The position numbers and the translations under genes are program-made. Source: Vreelandella alkaliphila (GTDB taxonomy: Bacteria; Pseudomonadota; Gammaproteobacteria; Pseudomonadales; Halomonadaceae). Taken from it: a DNA stretch of 64,000 nucleotides. The number at the start of each line of letters is the position of its first letter. Positions within the stretch are counted from its first letter, which is position 1. A model generated the notes under the pieces. The model did not search any database and was not told the origin of the DNA. It worked only from the letters and a program-made list of their open reading frames with translations. The DNA lies in assembly GCF_016107625.1 (NCBI RefSeq), contig NZ_JABASV010000011.1, forward strand, positions 30,148 to 94,147. The letters are read 5' to 3'. Below, piece by piece: positions 54,572 to 62,157 of this stretch.

Positions 54572-54670
54572 GTGCCAGGGCAGGTTGTAGTGAGGGTCTT
54601 TCGACATGGATGTCGAAAGTAGCGCCCATGGATGGGTTCACAGCGCCCTCGCGGAAACCTGCCCTAGCAC
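54572..54670. repeat. Compound palindromic element between cobG and cobH
   Basis: An outer stem GTGCCAGGGCAGGTT (54572-54586) pairs with AACCTGCCCTAGCAC (54656-54670) with one mismatch. Inside are a perfect palindrome CTTTCGACAT-GG-ATGTCGAAAG (54598-54619) and a smaller one CCCAT-GG-ATGGG (54625-54636), plus GAGGG/CCCTC. The two inner hairpins share the CATGGATG core. This looks like a dispersed intergenic repeat folded as a branched structure. It occupies most of the 195-base gap; GGAGAG and the GTG of cobH follow. Confidence 0.8.
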
Positions 54671-54720
54671 GGATGCCTTGCAGAACAGTAACTGCGAATT
54701 AGTTTATTTGGAGAGTTTGG

Positions 54721-55350
54721 GTGCCTCACGTTTATGAAACACACGGACCGGCGATTTACCGGCAGTCGTTTGCGATTATTCGCAATGAAGCTGAGCTTGA
54801 TCGCTTTTCAGCGGAAGAAGAAACGGTTGCGGTACGCATGATTCACGCCGCCGGGCTGGTGGAGCTGGCGGCGCATATTCATTTTCAGAATGACGTGGTC
54901 AATCGAGCGCGTTCAGCGTTAGAGCAGGGCGCACCGATTCTTTGCGATGCTCGGATGGTCTCCGAAGGCATTACCCGCAAACGGCTGCCCGCTAATAACG
55001 ACATCATCTGCACTCTTAACGATGAGCGCACCCCTGGCCTTGCCCAGGAAATGGCCAATACCCGTTCAGCGGCAGCGCTGGAACTGTGGCGGCCACACCT
55101 GGAAGGCGCGGTCGTCGCCATTGGCAACGCGCCCACCGCGCTGTTTCACCTGCTTAATATGCTCGAAGACCCAGAATGCCCGCGCCCGGCGGCCATTATT
55201 GGCTGCCCGGTCGGCTTTGTTGGCGCAGCGGAATCCAAAGAAGCGCTGTTGGCTAGTCCCGCGCTGCCCAGCTGTATCGTGCGTGGCCGCCTGGGTGGTA
55301 GCGCCGTCACGGTAGCGGCCATCAACGCCATGGCGGATCGTATCGAATGA
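54721..55350 (+). CDS. cobH: Precorrin-8X methylmutase
   Basis: The 209-residue enzyme moves a methyl group from C-11 to C-12 to form hydrogenobyrinic acid. Motifs include IRNEAELDRFSAEEETVAVRMIHAAGLVELAAHI with the catalytic His in MIHA, GAPILCDARMVSEGITRKRLPANNDIIC, and AIIGCPVGFVGAAESKEALL. The GTG at 54721 is used, with GGAGAG upstream at 54710-54715. It starts a second block, cobH-cobI-cobJ, after the palindromic element and overlaps cobI by ATGA. Confidence 0.95.
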   Translation: MPHVYETHGPAIYRQSFAIIRNEAELDRFSAEEETVAVRMIHAAGLVELAAHIHFQNDVVNRARSALEQGAPILCDARMVSEGITRKRLPANNDIICTLNDERTPGLAQEMANTRSAAALELWRPHLEGAVVAIGNAPTALFHLLNMLEDPECPRPAAIIGCPVGFVGAAESKEALLASPALPSCIVRGRLGGSAVTVAAINAMADRIE

Positions 55351-56072
55351 CCCAAGGAACCATTTACGGGGTTGGCTTAGGGCCCGGCAGCCAAGACCTA
55401 ATGAGCGTGCGTGCCGACCGCTTGATCCGTGGTGCCAGCCATGTGGCCTATTTTCGCAAGCAGGGCCGCAGCGGGCATGCGCGTACCATTGTGGAAGGAC
55501 TGATCGCTCCCGGCGCAACCGAGTTGCCCATGGAGTATCCGGTTACCACGGAAATTCCGTTTGATGACCCTCGCTACAATGAACTGCTGTCGGCCTTTTA
55601 CGAACGCAGCGTGACCCAACTGATCGAGATGGCGGAAGCGGGGTGTGATGTCGTGGTGCTGTGTGAAGGCGACCCATTTTTCTATGGCTCCTTTATGCAC
55701 CTCTACACGCGGCTGCTGAATCGCGTGCCGGTCTCGGTGGTGCCAGGTATTACCGGCATGTCGGCGGCTTGGACGGCCACCGCGCAGCCAATTACCTGGG
55801 GCGATGACATTATGACGGTGCTGATGGCCACGCTGCCGGAAGAGACGCTGGCCGAGCGCATCGCCCAAACCGATGCACTGGTGGTGATGAAAATTGGCCG
55901 CAACCTGGCCAAACTTCGCAGAGCGCTGGCGCATGCTGGCCGTGAAGGCGAGGCGTGGCTGATCGAGTACGCCGCTATGACCCAGCAGCGTGTGCTGCCA
56001 CTGAGCGAGGTTGGCGAAAGCGTGCCGTACTTCTCGATTGTGCTGATTCATGGCAACGGGAGGCGGCCATGA
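55347..56072 (+). CDS. cobI: Precorrin-2 C20-methyltransferase
   Basis: The 241-residue SAM-dependent tetrapyrrole methylase has the family start IYGVGLGPGSQDLMSVRA, the SAM-binding VVLCEGDPFFYGSFMHLY, and VPVSVVPGITGMSAAWTA. CobI makes precorrin-3A. It overlaps cobH and cobJ by ATGA on each side, so the three are translated as a block. Confidence 0.94.
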   Translation: MTQGTIYGVGLGPGSQDLMSVRADRLIRGASHVAYFRKQGRSGHARTIVEGLIAPGATELPMEYPVTTEIPFDDPRYNELLSAFYERSVTQLIEMAEAGCDVVVLCEGDPFFYGSFMHLYTRLLNRVPVSVVPGITGMSAAWTATAQPITWGDDIMTVLMATLPEETLAERIAQTDALVVMKIGRNLAKLRRALAHAGREGEAWLIEYAAMTQQRVLPLSEVGESVPYFSIVLIHGNGRRP

Positions 56073-56818
56073 GCGGTTGGCTGAAAATCGTCGGCCTCGG
56101 GCCGGGTGCCGACGCCATGATTACCCCGGAGGTTTCGGCTGCGCTACTCGAAGCCACCGATGTAGTGGGCTATGTGCCCTACGTTAATCGCGTGGCACCT
56201 AGGGCTGGATTAGTCCGCCATGGCTCTGATAACCGCGAAGAGATTCGCCGGGCGGAGCAGGCGCTACAGCTGGCGCTTGAGGGTCATCGGGTAGTGGTTG
56301 TCTCCTCTGGCGACCCTGGCGTATTCGCCATGGCCGCTGCGGTATTCGAAGCCTTGGAGGCGGGCGATGCCCAGTGGCGCACGCTGGATATTCAGGTACT
56401 GCCGGGCATTTCTGCCATGCTGGCCGCCAGCGCAAGCGTCGGCGCACCGCTGGGGCACGACTTCTGCTGCATTAATCTATCCGACAACCTCAAACCCTGG
56501 GCGCTGATTGAAAAGCGCCTGCGTTTGGCCGCCGAGGCCGACTTCGCCATGGCGTTTTACAACCCGCGCTCCAAGGCACGGCCAGCGGGGTTTGAACGAA
56601 CGCTAGAGGTACTGCGCGAAGCCTGCGGGCCAGATCGATTGATAATCTTCGCCCGCGCGGTTTCGACCTCGGAAGAAGCAATTCGCGTTACCACACTAGA
56701 GCAAGCGACGCCGGATATGGCGGATATGCGCACGCTGGTCATCGTTGGTTCCCAGCAAACCCGTTTGATTGAACGCAGTGGCGTGCCGCTGGTTTATACG
56801 CCGCGCTCGGCTGATTAA
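56069..56818 (+). CDS. cobJ: Precorrin-3B C17-methyltransferase
   Basis: The 249-residue methylase begins LKIVGLGPGADAMITPEV, with VVGYVPYVNRV, VVSSGDPGVFAMAAAVFEAL and DIQVLPGISAMLAASASVGAPLGHDFCCINLSD as signature segments. AFYNPRSKARP is typical of CobJ/CbiH. The ATG at 56069 overlaps the cobI stop; an upstream frame to 55955 is inside cobI. It is convergent with cobK, 12 bases between stops. Confidence 0.94.
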   Translation: MSGWLKIVGLGPGADAMITPEVSAALLEATDVVGYVPYVNRVAPRAGLVRHGSDNREEIRRAEQALQLALEGHRVVVVSSGDPGVFAMAAAVFEALEAGDAQWRTLDIQVLPGISAMLAASASVGAPLGHDFCCINLSDNLKPWALIEKRLRLAAEADFAMAFYNPRSKARPAGFERTLEVLREACGPDRLIIFARAVSTSEEAIRVTTLEQATPDMADMRTLVIVGSQQTRLIERSGVPLVYTPRSAD

Positions 56819-56830
56819 GCGTTGTGATGA

Positions 56831-57568
56831 TTAATAGTGGTCACTAAGCCAGCTAAATACGTCATCGATACGATGAACTTCATGGCGTGGCGGCAGTGCT
56901 GGCCGCTCGATCATCACGATGGGTAGGCCGAGCCTTCTTGCCGCGCTGAGTTTCGACGACGCACCTTCGCCGCCAGCGTTTTTACACACGATGCGCTGGA
57001 TCCGCTGATTTTTCAGCAGGGCGAGATCGCCTTCTAAGGTAAATGGGCCTCTATCAATCACAGCGCTGATATCCGGCAGTGGCAATGGGCTGGTCGGTGG
57101 ATCAACTAAGCGCAGCACATAATGGTGCTGAGGCTGGTCGGCAAAGGCGCTAAGGTGAATTCGCCCAATCGCAAGCAGCACCCGTTGGGGCGGGCCAGCC
57201 AAGGCGTTAACTGCCTCATCAATACTTGCCACGCTTTGCCATTGGTCGCCGGTAACAGGCTGCCAGGCAGGCCGGGTAAAAGCGGTGGCCTTTACACCGC
57301 ACTGTGCCGCCGCGGCTAATACGTTGCTGCTCATTTGTGCGGCAAACGGGTGGGTGGCATCAACAATATGGGTAATGCGCTCCTGGGCTAAAAAGGCGAC
57401 CAGCCCATTAACGCCGCCAAAGCCGCCAATGCGGGTCGGCAGTGGCTGGGGTTTAGGCGTGTTAACGCGCCCTGCATAGCTAAAAATGGCTGGAATGCCA
57501 CGCTTGGCAACAGCGTTGGCCAGGGCGCTGGCCTCGCTGGTTCCCCCGAGAATTAGGATTTTGATCAT
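56831..57568 (-). CDS. cobK: Precorrin-6A reductase
   Basis: The 245-residue NADPH-dependent reductase starts MIKILILGGTSEASALANAVAKRG (a Rossmann-like fold) with YAGRVNTPKPQPLPTRIGGFGGVNGL, HIVDATHPFAAQMSSN and VCKNAGGEGASSKLSAARRLGLPIVMIERP. The start at 57568 fits the family N-terminus; the long extension to 57979 is antisense to cobL and was rejected. Its start codon overlaps that of cobL on the other strand (CATG at 57566-57569), and no Shine-Dalgarno site is seen close upstream. Confidence 0.92.
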   Translation of the reverse strand: MIKILILGGTSEASALANAVAKRGIPAIFSYAGRVNTPKPQPLPTRIGGFGGVNGLVAFLAQERITHIVDATHPFAAQMSSNVLAAAAQCGVKATAFTRPAWQPVTGDQWQSVASIDEAVNALAGPPQRVLLAIGRIHLSAFADQPQHHYVLRLVDPPTSPLPLPDISAVIDRGPFTLEGDLALLKNQRIQRIVCKNAGGEGASSKLSAARRLGLPIVMIERPALPPRHEVHRIDDVFSWLSDHY

Positions 57569-58775
57569 GGCTGAGGTTAACAACGCTCCCTGGCTTACCC
57601 TTTTAGGCTGGGGAGAGGGTGGCACACAGGGGCTGACAGCGGCAAGCCGACAGGCATTGGAAAGTGCCGAGGTAGTGTTCGGCGCACGCCGCCACCTGCG
57701 CCTTTTACCGCCGCTAAACGCCGAGGTAATTGAGTGGCCAGTGCCCTTTGCCGATGGCATTGCTAAGCTGCTAAACCAGCGCGGCCGCCGGGTGGTGATG
57801 CTGGTCTCAAACGACCCGTTTTGGTTTGGGGCGGGTACTACATTAGCGCAGCATTTCAGTGCAAACGAGTGGCAGGCACTGCCAGCCCCTTCCACCTTTA
57901 GCCTGGCGGCTGCACGTTTGGGCTGGCCGTTGGAGCGTTGCACTTGCCTGGGTTTGCACGCTAAACCGCTAACGCGCATTCGGCCTTACCTGCATGTTGG
58001 TAGGCGTTTGCTGGTGTTGATAAGAGACGGCGCGGCGGTGACCGAGCTGGCGGCGCTGGTAAATAGGCTTGGCTTTGGAGATACCCAGCTAACACTGCTG
58101 GAATCTTTGGGCAGCGATAACGAGCGTATTCGCCATTGCCGTAGCGACGCCAGCTTGCCCGACGACATTGCCCATCCGGTGGCGGTAGCGCTGGAAGTTG
58201 CCGGTAACGGCCCCGCCTTGCCGCTGACGCCCGGCCTACCGGATCATTTTTTTGACCACGACGGCCAGATTACCAAGCAGACCATTCGCGCCATTACCCT
58301 GGCGGCCCTTGCCCCCATGCCCGGCGAGCGGCTGTGGGATATTGGCACCGGCTCAGGCTCCGTTGCCATTGAGTGGCTGCTCGCCCATACGGATAATCAG
58401 GCAGTGGGCTTTGAGCAAAACGCTGAACGGGCGGCACGAGCGCGCAGCAATGCAAACAACCTGGGCGTTGACTGGCTAGAAGTAAAACAGGGCCGCGCGC
58501 CTGAGGTACTCAACGATACGACGCTGCCCGATGCGGTATTTATCGGCGGTGGGTTATCCCAAGCGCTGTTAGACGACTTATGGCAGCGCCTGCCCATGGG
58601 CGTGCGTATCGTTGCCAATGCCGTCACTCTGGAATCCGAAGCGCTGCTGGCGCACTGGCACCAGCAGGTAGGCGGCGAACTGCTGCGTTTAGAGCTTGCC
58701 AACGCTGCCCCCATCGGCACACGGCGGGGCTGGAAAGCCAACTACCCGATTGTTCAGTGGCGGGGCGTTCGATGA
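57567..58775 (+). CDS. cobL: Precorrin-6Y C5,15-methyltransferase (decarboxylating)
   Basis: The 402-residue bifunctional enzyme fuses a CbiE-type tetrapyrrole methylase (WLTLLGWGEGGTQGLTAASRQALESAEVVFGARRHL, VMLVSNDPFWFGAGTTL) with a CbiT-type SAM methylase/decarboxylase (about 230-402: DIGTGSGSVAIEWLLAH, AVFIGGGLSQALLDDLWQRL). It methylates C-5 and C-15. AGGA lies eight bases before the ATG at 57567, inside the cobK coding sequence. It overlaps cobE by ATGA. Confidence 0.94.
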   Translation: MAEVNNAPWLTLLGWGEGGTQGLTAASRQALESAEVVFGARRHLRLLPPLNAEVIEWPVPFADGIAKLLNQRGRRVVMLVSNDPFWFGAGTTLAQHFSANEWQALPAPSTFSLAAARLGWPLERCTCLGLHAKPLTRIRPYLHVGRRLLVLIRDGAAVTELAALVNRLGFGDTQLTLLESLGSDNERIRHCRSDASLPDDIAHPVAVALEVAGNGPALPLTPGLPDHFFDHDGQITKQTIRAITLAALAPMPGERLWDIGTGSGSVAIEWLLAHTDNQAVGFEQNAERAARARSNANNLGVDWLEVKQGRAPEVLNDTTLPDAVFIGGGLSQALLDDLWQRLPMGVRIVANAVTLESEALLAHWHQQVGGELLRLELANAAPIGTRRGWKANYPIVQWRGVR

Positions 58776-59248
58776 AGCCATCGACATTGAGAATCGCAGG
58801 GTTTGGCTTTCGCAGTGAAGCCACGCTTGAATCGCTTATTCAAGCGTTAGATCAACTTATTGACCAGTACGGTTCTGTCTACAAGTACGGCCTTATCAAC
58901 CGGCTGGCGGCGGCGCGTTCTATGTTGCCGTTGGTAGAAGAGCTAGGCCGACTGCGCAATATTGAAGTCATCGCCGTAGCGGATGCCGAGCTATCAACAG
59001 TGACAACGCTTACCCATTCAACACACAGTTTGCAGGCGCGCGGCACAGGCAGCGTTGCCGAGGCCGTGGCGCTCTTAGCGGCAGGCCCAGGGGCAACGCT
59101 GCTAGGGCCTCGGATCATCTCAGCGGATAGACAGGCTACCGCCGCACTGGCGTTAGGCTTTGCACGAAAACTGCCTGCGCTCGACAATACGGCGTTAAAA
59201 ATCGCCTCGTGCGCGAGTCCGATCAAAATATTCATTTACACCACGTAA
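58772..59248 (+). CDS. cobE: CobE/CbiG C-terminal domain protein
   Basis: The 158-residue protein matches the CobE (CbiG C-terminal) family: RIAGFGFRSEATLESLIQALDQL near the start, and SVAEAVALLAAGPGATLLGPRIISADRQATAALA later, where CbiG has SVAEAAAL. Its role is auxiliary in ring contraction. The ATG at 58772 overlaps cobL. The last 18 codons and the stop fall within copy 1 of a 120-bp repeat, so the C-terminal residues KIASCASPIKIFIYTT are probably repeat-derived and not original CobE sequence. Confidence 0.85.
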   Translation: MKPSTLRIAGFGFRSEATLESLIQALDQLIDQYGSVYKYGLINRLAAARSMLPLVEELGRLRNIEVIAVADAELSTVTTLTHSTHSLQARGTGSVAEAVALLAAGPGATLLGPRIISADRQATAALALGFARKLPALDNTALKIASCASPIKIFIYTT

Positions 59249-59315
59249 ACTCCGTTTTTTCGTTGATTTTTGCCTTGTCTAGTCTTCGCTCGCCGACTTT
59301 TCGTACAAAGCCTAG
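59194..59315 (+). repeat. Copy 1 of a ~120-bp inverted repeat flanking cobM-cobF
   Basis: This copy runs from GTTAAAAATCGCCTCGTGCG to AAAGCCTAG and matches the reverse complement of 60958-61078. By hand there are about 12 mismatches in the first 108 positions. It covers the end of cobE and the 77-base gap to cobM, ending 10 bases before the cobM ATG. It contains the small hairpin CTCG-TGCG-CGAG. Confidence 0.85.
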
Positions 59316-59325
59316 GAATTAGTTA

Positions 59326-60129
59326 ATGACCGTACACTTCATTGGCGCGGGCCCCGGCGCGCCGGATCTGCTTACTCTGCGCGGGCGGGATTTAATCGCC
59401 GCCTGCCCGGTGTGCCTGTATGCGGGCTCTTTAGTGCCGGAGCAGATTCTGGAACACTGCCCGGCGGGGGCAAGGGTGATCAACACCGCGCCGCTCTCGC
59501 TGGATGAGATTATGCAGGAGATCAGCCGCGCCCACGCTGAAGGCCTGGATGTGGCCCGCCTGCATTCGGGGGATCTCTCGGTATGGTCGGCCATGGGCGA
59601 GCAACTGCGTCGCCTGCGCGAGCTGAATATCCCCTACAGCATTACTCCCGGCGTGCCATCCTTTGCGGCAGCGGCGGCAACCTTGGGTCAGGAGCTGACG
59701 CTACCCGGCGTGGCTCAGTCGGTGGTGCTCACCCGCACGCCGGGTCGTGCCAGTGCCATGCCCAGTAACGAGACGCTTGCCAATTTCGCCCGCACCGGCG
59801 CCACGCTGGCCATCCATCTCTCGATCCATAATCTTTCCCAGGTAGTCGAAAGCCTGACGCCTTACTACGGCGCGCAGTGCCCGGTGGCGATTGTGTGGCG
59901 AGCAAGCTGGCCCGATGAGCAAGTGGTGCGTGGGCGGTTAGCGACTATAGAAGGGCTGATCGATGATTCCATGCAGCGCACCGCATTGATCCTGGTGGGA
60001 CCAGTGCTTGAAAGCGATGACTTCCAGGAGAGCAGCCTCTACGCGGTAGGCTACGACCGCCGCTTTCGCCCCCAATCAGCGGATTCGCCTTTTGCCACGG
60101 CAAGCCAAGACCAAGAGAGCGACTCATGA
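59326..60129 (+). CDS. cobM: Precorrin-4 C11-methyltransferase
   Basis: The 267-residue SAM methylase has [94 protein letters not shown] and [24 protein letters not shown], all typical of CobM/CbiF. CTAGGAATTAG upstream offers AGGA about 11 bases before the ATG; this AGGA lies at the edge of repeat copy 1, so the repeat may influence translation. It overlaps cobF by ATGA. Confidence 0.95.
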   Translation: MTVHFIGAGPGAPDLLTLRGRDLIAACPVCLYAGSLVPEQILEHCPAGARVINTAPLSLDEIMQEISRAHAEGLDVARLHSGDLSVWSAMGEQLRRLRELNIPYSITPGVPSFAAAAATLGQELTLPGVAQSVVLTRTPGRASAMPSNETLANFARTGATLAIHLSIHNLSQVVESLTPYYGAQCPVAIVWRASWPDEQVVRGRLATIEGLIDDSMQRTALILVGPVLESDDFQESSLYAVGYDRRFRPQSADSPFATASQDQESDS

Positions 60130-60905
60130 TCACGCTATCACTAATAGGCATTGGCACCGGCAACCTTGATCACGTCACCCTGGCCGCCGTGCGCGCCCTC
60201 AATAGCGCCGACTTGATTCTTTTGCCCCGCAAAGGCGAGGCTAAGTCGGATCTAATCGACCTACGCCGCTTACTCTGCGAACGGCTGCTGGAAGCGCCGG
60301 TGACCACCAAAATCGTCGAGTTCGATCTCCCCAGCCGTGATAGCCGTAATGATCACTTAAGTTATAACTACTTGGGCGCGGTAGACGACTGGCACGCTGC
60401 CATCGCCAGCGTTTGGGCGCAGTTGATGGATGAACATCTCCCCAACGGCGGGCGGGTCGGCATGTTAGTGTGGGGCGACCCCTCGCTTTACGACAGCAGC
60501 CTGCGTATTAGCGAGCGGCTAAGCGCTGCGGGTCAGCAGGTGGATGTAGAGGTCGTGCCTGGCATCACCAGCCTGCAGGTGCTTACCGCTGAACATAAAA
60601 TTCCTCTCAATGCGCTCGCCGAGCCAGTACAAATCACCACCGGCCGCCGCCTACGCGAGCGCGGCTGGCCAAATGATGCCGCTACAGTAGCGGTGATGCT
60701 GGATAGCGGCGGGGCGTTTACCACGCTGCCGTTTGAGGACACCTACATCTGGTGGGGTGCCTACCTGGGCATGGATAAACAGTGCTTAATCAAAGGCTGG
60801 CTAAGCGAGGTCAGCGACCAAATCATCCAACGCCGCGCAGAACTACGCGACACACACGGCTGGATTATGGATATTTACCTGCTCGCCAAAAAGCCGGAAA
60901 TGTGA
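60126..60905 (+). CDS. cobF: Precorrin-6A synthase (deacetylating) CobF
   Basis: The 259-residue methylase methylates C-1 with loss of acetate, a step found only in the aerobic pathway. It begins [47 protein letters not shown], with [44 protein letters not shown] and [10 protein letters not shown]. CobF fixes the pathway as oxygen dependent together with cobG and cobN. It is the last cob gene in the window. Confidence 0.94.
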   Translation: MITLSLIGIGTGNLDHVTLAAVRALNSADLILLPRKGEAKSDLIDLRRLLCERLLEAPVTTKIVEFDLPSRDSRNDHLSYNYLGAVDDWHAAIASVWAQLMDEHLPNGGRVGMLVWGDPSLYDSSLRISERLSAAGQQVDVEVVPGITSLQVLTAEHKIPLNALAEPVQITTGRRLRERGWPNDAATVAVMLDSGGAFTTLPFEDTYIWWGAYLGMDKQCLIKGWLSEVSDQIIQRRAELRDTHGWIMDIYLLAKKPEM

Positions 60906-60957
60906 TCTAGCTATTAATATGGAATGTTTTTCCATAAACTAGTTCTAGACTATGGCA

Positions 60958-61078
60958 CTAGGCATGCTTAAAAAGTCAGCGAGCGAAGGCCAGGCTAGGC
61001 AAAAATCAACGAAAAGGCGGAGTTTACGGGTTGTAAATGAGTACTTTGATCGGACTCGCGCACGAGGTGATTTTTAAC
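60958..61078 (-). repeat. Copy 2 of the ~120-bp inverted repeat
   Basis: This is in reverse orientation to copy 1 and lies between cobF and the YtoQ-like gene. The two copies face each other around cobM-cobF, 1.64 kb apart. No ORF, transposase or terminal dinucleotide duplication is seen. The rest of the gap contains only the AAGGAGAG ribosome binding site of the next gene and the short palindromic stretch GGAATGTTTTTCCATAAAC. Confidence 0.85.
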
Positions 61079-61121
61079 AAAGCATGGCCGAGCGCAGCTA
61101 GTTTTTAATAAGGAGAGCATT

Positions 61122-61562
61122 ATGAGCTTTTACGTTTACTTATCTGGCGAAATCCACACCGATTGGCGCGAAGAGATTCAGCGCGGCGCTGATGCAGCGG
61201 GCCTGGATATCGTCTTCACCGCACCGGTCACCGACCACGACGCCAGTGACGCCGCTGGTGATCACCTGGGCAAGCCGGAAAATGGCTTCTGGCGCGACCA
61301 TCAGTCCTCCAAGGTCAACGCCATCCGCACCCGCACCATGATCGAGCAAGCGGATCTGGTGGTTGTGCGCTTCGGCGACAAGTACAAACAGTGGAACGCC
61401 GCCTTTGATGCAGGCTACTGCGCCGCACTCGCCAAGCCCTACATCACCCTGCACAGCGAAGACATCGTCCACCCGCTGAAAGAAGTTGACGCCCAAGCCC
61501 AAGCCTGGTGCACCACCACCGACCAGGTGGTTGAAACCCTACGTTACGTCCTAAAAGCCTAA
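61122..61562 (+). CDS. YtoQ-family protein
   Basis: The 146-residue protein resembles YtoQ-family proteins and, more distantly, nucleoside 2-deoxyribosyltransferase-like folds. The N-terminus FYVYLSGEIHTDWREEI, FTAPVTDHDASDAAGD, GFWRDHQSSKVNAIRTRTMIEQADLVVVRFGDKYKQWNAAFDAGYCAAL and ITLHSEDIVHPLKEVDAQAQAWC are conserved features as I recall them. AAGGAGAG lies seven bases before the ATG. The function of the family is not established. It stands alone between copy 2 of the repeat and a REP-like array. Confidence 0.85.
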   Translation: MSFYVYLSGEIHTDWREEIQRGADAAGLDIVFTAPVTDHDASDAAGDHLGKPENGFWRDHQSSKVNAIRTRTMIEQADLVVVRFGDKYKQWNAAFDAGYCAALAKPYITLHSEDIVHPLKEVDAQAQAWCTTTDQVVETLRYVLKA

Positions 61563-61571
61563 ACCTTAACG

Positions 61572-61614
61572 CCTCCTGCAACACCGTCACTACAAGTAGT
61601 GGTGTTGTAGGAGG
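61572..61614 (+). terminator. Long palindrome after the YtoQ-like gene
   Basis: CCTCCTGCAACACC (61572-61585) pairs with GGTGTTGTAGGAGG (61601-61614) with one mismatch, around the inner palindrome CACTACAAGTAGTG. It can form a hairpin 10 bases after the stop codon. No T-run follows, so termination is uncertain. Its right arm is the start of REP-like unit 1. Confidence 0.6.
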
Positions 61615-61812
61615 GCGCTTTAGCGCGCGATGATCACGCCCCATAAACAACCTCGCCGCTGAATCGATACTCTGCTTGGTGTTGTAGGAGGGCGCTTCAG
61701 CTCGCGAAGATCCAGCCACATAAACAACCCCACCTCTGAATCGATACTCTGCTCTAGTATTGTAGGAGGGAGCTTCAGCTCGCGAAGATCCCGCCACATA
61801 AGCAATCTAGCC
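61601..61812 (+). repeat. Three tandem REP-like units of ~77 bp
   Basis: Units begin at 61601, 61678 and 61756 (period 77-78). Each carries a core TGTAGGAGGGCGCTTCAGCT followed by CGCGAAGATC, with variants, a CCACATAAACAA segment and a GAATCGATACTCTGCT end. The core is close to the GTAGGAGCGAGCTTGCTCGCGA type of REP sequence known from Pseudomonas and relatives. Units 2 and 3 are more alike than either is to unit 1. After the array, 61813-62110 holds AT-richer DNA with no gene I can support. Confidence 0.85.
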
Positions 61813-62100
61813 ACCCCGTAGCGCGGCGTAACGCTTGGCGAGGAACGAGCCAAAAGGCACCCGCGAAGACAGCTGCCCAAAGCCTGCTCCAGCTCAATTC
61901 TTCTTCAAAGCCACGTGACCTAAGCCAAATTTATCAATAAAGTATGATTAAATCGTAAAAACGAGCCGACACGCGAATTTTGAATATGTTGCCATGCGAG
62001 ATAAATAAAACTATAAAAACAGTGGCTTATGATTTTTTGGAACGACTAGATAACACCAATTAACGTGCTGATATGTTCAAGGGTGCTATGCAGCAGGCTG

Positions 62101-62106
62101 TATAAT
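62101..62106 (+). promoter_or_regulatory. TATAAT hexamer directly before the cassette boundary
   Basis: A perfect TATAAT lies four bases before the GTTAGCGC boundary and 51 bases before the DarT-like ATG. The -35 region is poor (TTCAAG at 19 bases spacing). It could drive the two cassette genes. Confidence 0.4.
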
Positions 62107-62110
62107 CACT

Positions 62111-62118
62111 GTTAGCGC
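62111..62118 (+). other. Left boundary of putative integron cassette (GTTAGCGC)
   Basis: GTTAGCGC fits the GTTRRRY core site where integron integrase joins cassettes (between G and TT). It is the exact reverse complement of GCGCTAAC at 63367-63374, the left arm of the attC-like site after the next two genes. In an excised circular cassette the two would form the perfect outer arm of attC. No attC-like palindrome lies immediately to its left. Confidence 0.7.
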
Positions 62119-62157
62119 AAATAAATCTCGTTCAAAATTAATCATGGAAGTTAGAGA

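Noticed and set aside
55398..56051. 217-codon minus-strand ORF inside cobI
   Set aside because: It is antisense to a full-length methyltransferase and His/Arg-rich by codon shadowing.
57569..57979. N-terminal extension of cobK to 57979
   Set aside because: The extra 137 residues are antisense to cobL and unlike any reductase; the family N-terminus begins at 57568.
59194..61078. Insertion sequence or composite transposon around cobM-cobF
   Set aside because: The inverted repeats carry no transposase, no target duplication was seen, and the enclosed genes are pathway members in expected order.
61601..61812. Possible CRISPR array
   Set aside because: The units are tandem copies without unique spacers, and no cas genes are nearby. 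The core fits a REP-type element.
62041..62117. A second attC directly left of the DarT-like gene
   Set aside because: Only the GTTAGCGC core is present. No matching R'' arm or inner L boxes were found within 130 bases upstream.
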